Origin: JALYGJ01 sp036558545 | Lineage (GTDB): Bacteria; Chloroflexota; Limnocylindria; Limnocylindrales; CSP1-4 | Direction: 5' to 3' | Length of the DNA: 64,000 bases | Assembly: GCA_036558545.1 (NCBI GenBank) | Contig: DATBFJ010000028.1 | Location: forward strand, 1-64,000 | Part shown: piece by piece, positions 61,601-64,000 of the stretch | Position numbering within the stretch: the stretch's first letter is position 1 | Layout: each line of letters begins with the position of its first letter | The notes under the pieces: generated by a model | Database searches by the model: none | Told to the model about the DNA's origin: nothing | What the model saw: the letters and a program-made list of their open reading frames with translations, nothing else | Made by a program: the position numbers and the translations under genes

Positions 61601-62437
61601 CTAGACGAGGATCCCGTTGGCGGTGTACAGCGCGGCCGCACCGATCGTCCCTGCCAGAACGGCAGCGAAGTTGATGTACAGCAGGCCCGTAGCAGATTCC
61701 ATCGAACGAGTAAGAGTTGTTCGCCACGCCATCCACACCAGGACGATCGGAAAGGCAATTGTGACCAGGAGTCGCAATGCGACAAGCAGTACCGGCCCGC
61801 TGGTCAACGCCGAGAACGCCGTCTGACCTGGGCCCCCGCCGAGGGTTGTCCAGACGACAAAGAGCAGGGCCTGAACGATGAGCGTGCCCAGCAGCAGGCG
61901 GCACTGCAGAACCAGCGGTCGTTCGGAGATCTTCGGCGTGACCAGATACCAATGGCCAAGCACGATCGCGGCCATCGATCCGCCGGTGACCAGGCTCAAG
62001 ATGACCAGCTGAACAAGAAACGGCACGGCATCCGCGGCTGTCGGTGCCCACGCCAGCGCCGCGCGAGCCAGGACGACCACGCTTGACCCGACGCCGATCG
62101 CCCCGATTACGCCTGCCGCGCGCTTGTTGCTCATGGCGACCAGGTACGCAATCGCCAGCACGATGAAGACGACCAGGAGGCGAGTGATCCAAATGTCATC
62201 TGCACCTGTCCCAGGGTTGATTACCACCCCTTCCGTTTCAACCTGCGCGGTCGGCGTCGCGAAGAGCGTCAGGAGTGCCAGGATCACAGATGTCCCGGCC
62301 ATGAAGCGGACATAGCCGCTCGTGGCGTCACTCAAATGGCGCGTAACGACAACGAACGCGAAGCCTCCGAAGGCGAGCGCGGCGAGCAGGATCCACGCGA
62401 CGTATGGCAGAGTCTGAACGAGTGGCGGGACGGTCAA
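61601..62437 (-). CDS. Integral membrane protein next to molybdopterin synthase, 278 aa
   Basis: About eight hydrophobic helices with few charged residues. A His in LGHWYLVTPKI and Arg in helix loops may be functional. No family is recognised. It has a TTG start in a 4-nt TTGA overlap with the LLM stop, and its own stop touches the MoaDE start. A possible role in a membrane molybdoenzyme or sulfur/haem pathway is inference from position only. Confidence 0.7.
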   Translation of the reverse strand: MTVPPLVQTLPYVAWILLAALAFGGFAFVVVTRHLSDATSGYVRFMAGTSVILALLTLFATPTAQVETEGVVINPGTGADDIWITRLLVVFIVLAIAYLVAMSNKRAAGVIGAIGVGSSVVVLARAALAWAPTAADAVPFLVQLVILSLVTGGSMAAIVLGHWYLVTPKISERPLVLQCRLLLGTLIVQALLFVVWTTLGGGPGQTAFSALTSGPVLLVALRLLVTIAFPIVLVWMAWRTTLTRSMESATGLLYINFAAVLAGTIGAAALYTANGILV

Positions 62438-63348
62438 TCGAGCGCGGCCAGAACCGGCTCAAACTCCTGGATGGATTCGATCGTGATGGGGTCCAACACC
62501 ATCTGAACGTGGCTGATGCCCTCCTGCGCGTACCTGCGCAGAGTCGCCGCCATTTCCTCTCGATTGGTGCCGTCGTGCGGAGGCGTCGCGTCCGCGTATG
62601 AGGTCGATCGCCCTTTGCCGCCGCTCATCCGGGCGTAGACCGTCACGCTTCGCGCCACATCCGCGGGGTCGCGGCCGGCCTCGCGACAAGCGGCGTCGAC
62701 GGCATCGCGCATGACGGGAATGCCATCAGCTGTATTGCCGAAACGGTCGTGCCACTCATTCCATGCATCGACGTACGGCATGGCGATGCTCAGCATTCGC
62801 GGTCGGGTCGTTCCAAGCATCAGTGGCGGGCCGTTCGGATGGCGCTCCGGCGCGCCGCGCGGCACGAGCTGGCAATCGTTCGCGCTGTAGTACTCGCCGT
62901 GAAAGTCGATGTAGCCCTCGCGCAACAGTGTCCGGATGATCGTGAACGCCTCTTCGAAACGGCTCACGCGATGGTCATATGCGAAGCCGAACGCGTCATA
63001 GTCGGGCTCGTTCCAACCCGCGCCCAGCCCCAGGATGAGACGTCCGCCGCTGATTTCATCGACGGTTGCGGCCATCTTGGCCAGCATGGCGGGTGCGTGG
63101 AAGCTGGTCGCGGCGACGAGCGGCCCAAGCTCAACCTTCTTGGTTGCCTCGGCCAGGCCCGCGAGCGAGGTCCAAACTTCCCACGGCCCGACGTTTCCGG
63201 TGGAGCGGCGATAGAGCAAGTGGTCGCCGACCCAGATCGAGTCGAGGCCGACGCCTTCGGCCGTCTGGGCCATGTCGCGCAGCTCCGGCCAGCGGACGAG
63301 GCGCTCGACCTCAGGCAGTTGAACGCCAACCTTGAGCGGTCTTGTCAT
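62434..63348 (-). CDS. LLM-class F420-dependent oxidoreductase
   Basis: A 304-residue luciferase-like monooxygenase fold protein: VGLDSIWVGDHLLYRR, VELGPLVAATSFHAPAMLAKMAATVDEISGGRLILGLGAGWNEPDYDAFG, with the typical C-terminal helix. It may use F420 or FMN. It heads a minus-strand set with the membrane protein and MoaDE. Distinct from the LLM at 3801 in sequence. Confidence 0.87.
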   Translation of the reverse strand: MTRPLKVGVQLPEVERLVRWPELRDMAQTAEGVGLDSIWVGDHLLYRRSTGNVGPWEVWTSLAGLAEATKKVELGPLVAATSFHAPAMLAKMAATVDEISGGRLILGLGAGWNEPDYDAFGFAYDHRVSRFEEAFTIIRTLLREGYIDFHGEYYSANDCQLVPRGAPERHPNGPPLMLGTTRPRMLSIAMPYVDAWNEWHDRFGNTADGIPVMRDAVDAACREAGRDPADVARSVTVYARMSGGKGRSTSYADATPPHDGTNREEMAATLRRYAQEGISHVQMVLDPITIESIQEFEPVLAALD

Positions 63349-63359
63349 CGCCCCCGAGT

Positions 63360-63746
63360 CTATCGAGCGACGACGGCGATGGCCTCGATCTCCACGAGCG
63401 CGCGCGGATCGACGAGGCCGGCAACCTGGAGCAGCGTGCTCGTCGGAAAGCGCGCCCCGAAATACCGTTCGCGGATGGCGCGCATCTCGGGCCGCCGCTC
63501 GATGCGCGTGACAAAGGTCGTCAGCTTGACCACGTCGCGCATCGAGCCACCACAGCCTTCGACGGCCAGACGGATCTGCTCCATGGCCTGGGACATCTGG
63601 TCAATCAGATCGTCCTTATCCAGGTCCGGCGCGAGCTGGCCAGAGATGATCAGGAGATCGGCACCCGGCAACGGGACACGCGCGACCTGGCTGTAAGCGC
63701 CGACCGGCGGAGCCATTCCTGAGGGATCGAAAATCTCAACTTCCAC
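63360..63746 (-). CDS. RidA-family protein
   Basis: A 128-residue protein of the RidA/YjgF/UK114 family, whose founding member deaminates reactive enamine/imine intermediates. SPGAYSQV-like APPVGAYSQVARV near the N-terminus, LLIISGQLAPD and the C-terminal DPRALVEIEAIAVV carry the core, including an Arg at the active-site position. GTG at 63746 with GAGGTGG upstream; it overlaps the end of the preceding gene by 11 nt. Confidence 0.88.
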   Translation of the reverse strand: MEVEIFDPSGMAPPVGAYSQVARVPLPGADLLIISGQLAPDLDKDDLIDQMSQAMEQIRLAVEGCGGSMRDVVKLTTFVTRIERRPEMRAIRERYFGARFPTSTLLQVAGLVDPRALVEIEAIAVVAR

Positions 63747-64000
63747 GGCTTGACCACCTCTTCAGATAGCGCTCGACCTGGACCTCATCGCCGATCGACT
63801 CGAGATAGGCCAAGGCATCGTCGAACTTGGCTCGGTCGGTCGTGGCGAGGCTTATTTCGCAGCGAACGCGTGCCGCGTACGGTCCGGCGCCGATCGCCTC
63901 GAATTCTTCGAGGGCCTGGCCAAGAAGATCGAGCCTGTCATCGCTGAGGCTGAGCGCGCGCAACAATTCAGCGTGCAGTATCGGAACGTTCTTCGCCTGA
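63736..64000 (-). CDS. C-terminal part of a gene that continues past the window
   Basis: The minus-strand frame is open from 64000 to the stop at 63736. About 87 residues are visible: two helical, TPR-like segments (ELLRALSLSDDRLDLLGQALEEFEAIGAG and RAKFDDALAYLESIGDEVQVERYL). It resembles the tail of a large ATPase or adenylate-cyclase-type regulator with helical repeats, but the family cannot be fixed. A GTG/TTG inside is not a true start. Confidence 0.55.
   Translation of the reverse strand, partial: QAKNVPILHAELLRALSLSDDRLDLLGQALEEFEAIGAGPYAARVRCEISLATTDRAKFDDALAYLESIGDEVQVERYLKRWSSRGS

Overview
The window is about 64 kb of high-GC, tightly packed bacterial chromosome. Coding bases strongly prefer G/C at third positions, and there are no rRNA, tRNA, insertion-sequence, prophage or CRISPR signals that I could find. 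The mix of genes (two F420-type LLM oxidoreductases, OpcA, a MoaD-MoaE fusion, a Tal-Pgi-type glucose-6-phosphate isomerase, GTG/TTG starts, and many starts with no Shine-Dalgarno but a TANNNT box 6-9 nt upstream) fits a Chloroflexota lineage, possibly Limnocylindria-like. That placement is inference from gene content, not proof.

Layout. 1-3032: 3' part of leuS, a methyltransferase, and a CGNR-type regulator facing a divergent promoter. 3054-3606: three tiny proteins with their own promoters and a terminator. 3801-7356: LLM oxidoreductase, an AlkA-like glycosylase and a secreted S33 peptidase. 7535-12391: comEA, comEC, an HD hydrolase and holA. 12450-17198 (minus): a small zinc protein, rsfS, nadD, obg, a dienelactone hydrolase and rho. 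17468-18718: a Ser/Thr kinase with a His-rich tail. 18719-19021: a non-coding stretch with a G-quadruplex-like run and a long hairpin. 19022-24626: transaldolase, GNAT, DinB, pyrG and a TolB-like lipoprotein. 24913-27702: a large LuxR-type ATPase regulator. 27761-31668 (minus): a cell-envelope cluster of LCP protein, two small unknowns, HAD phosphatase and LysM protein. 31822-34886: a secreted unknown, an HTH remnant and psuG-psuK.

35002-43453 is a near-complete pentose-phosphate operon (tkt, pgi, gnd, zwf, opcA, pgl). The stand-alone transaldolase at 19022 supplies a missing step. It is followed by a DUF2231-Rieske membrane protein, an EamA transporter, an SbcC/SbcD-like pair whose SbcC partner carries a membrane hairpin, a double zinc-ribbon protein, pruA, an ArsR-SRPBCC-SRPBCC operon, CapA, a class III aminotransferase, a subtilase, a two-subunit CoA-transferase, an M55 peptidase, a MoaD-MoaE fusion with a membrane partner, a second LLM enzyme, RidA, and the 3' end of a gene that leaves the window.

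I did not find a single clear-cut new defence or mobile system. The most unusual signals are in gene expression: widespread leaderless-type promoters, two well-supported and one weaker CTG start codon (two sit in 4-nt CTGA overlaps with the upstream stop), and three convergent gene pairs that share one 4-nt TTAG/CTAG stop. The small-protein cluster at 3145-3571 with its shared regulatory region next to the CGNR regulator, and the membrane-anchored SbcC-like ATPase, are the best candidates for under-described biology.
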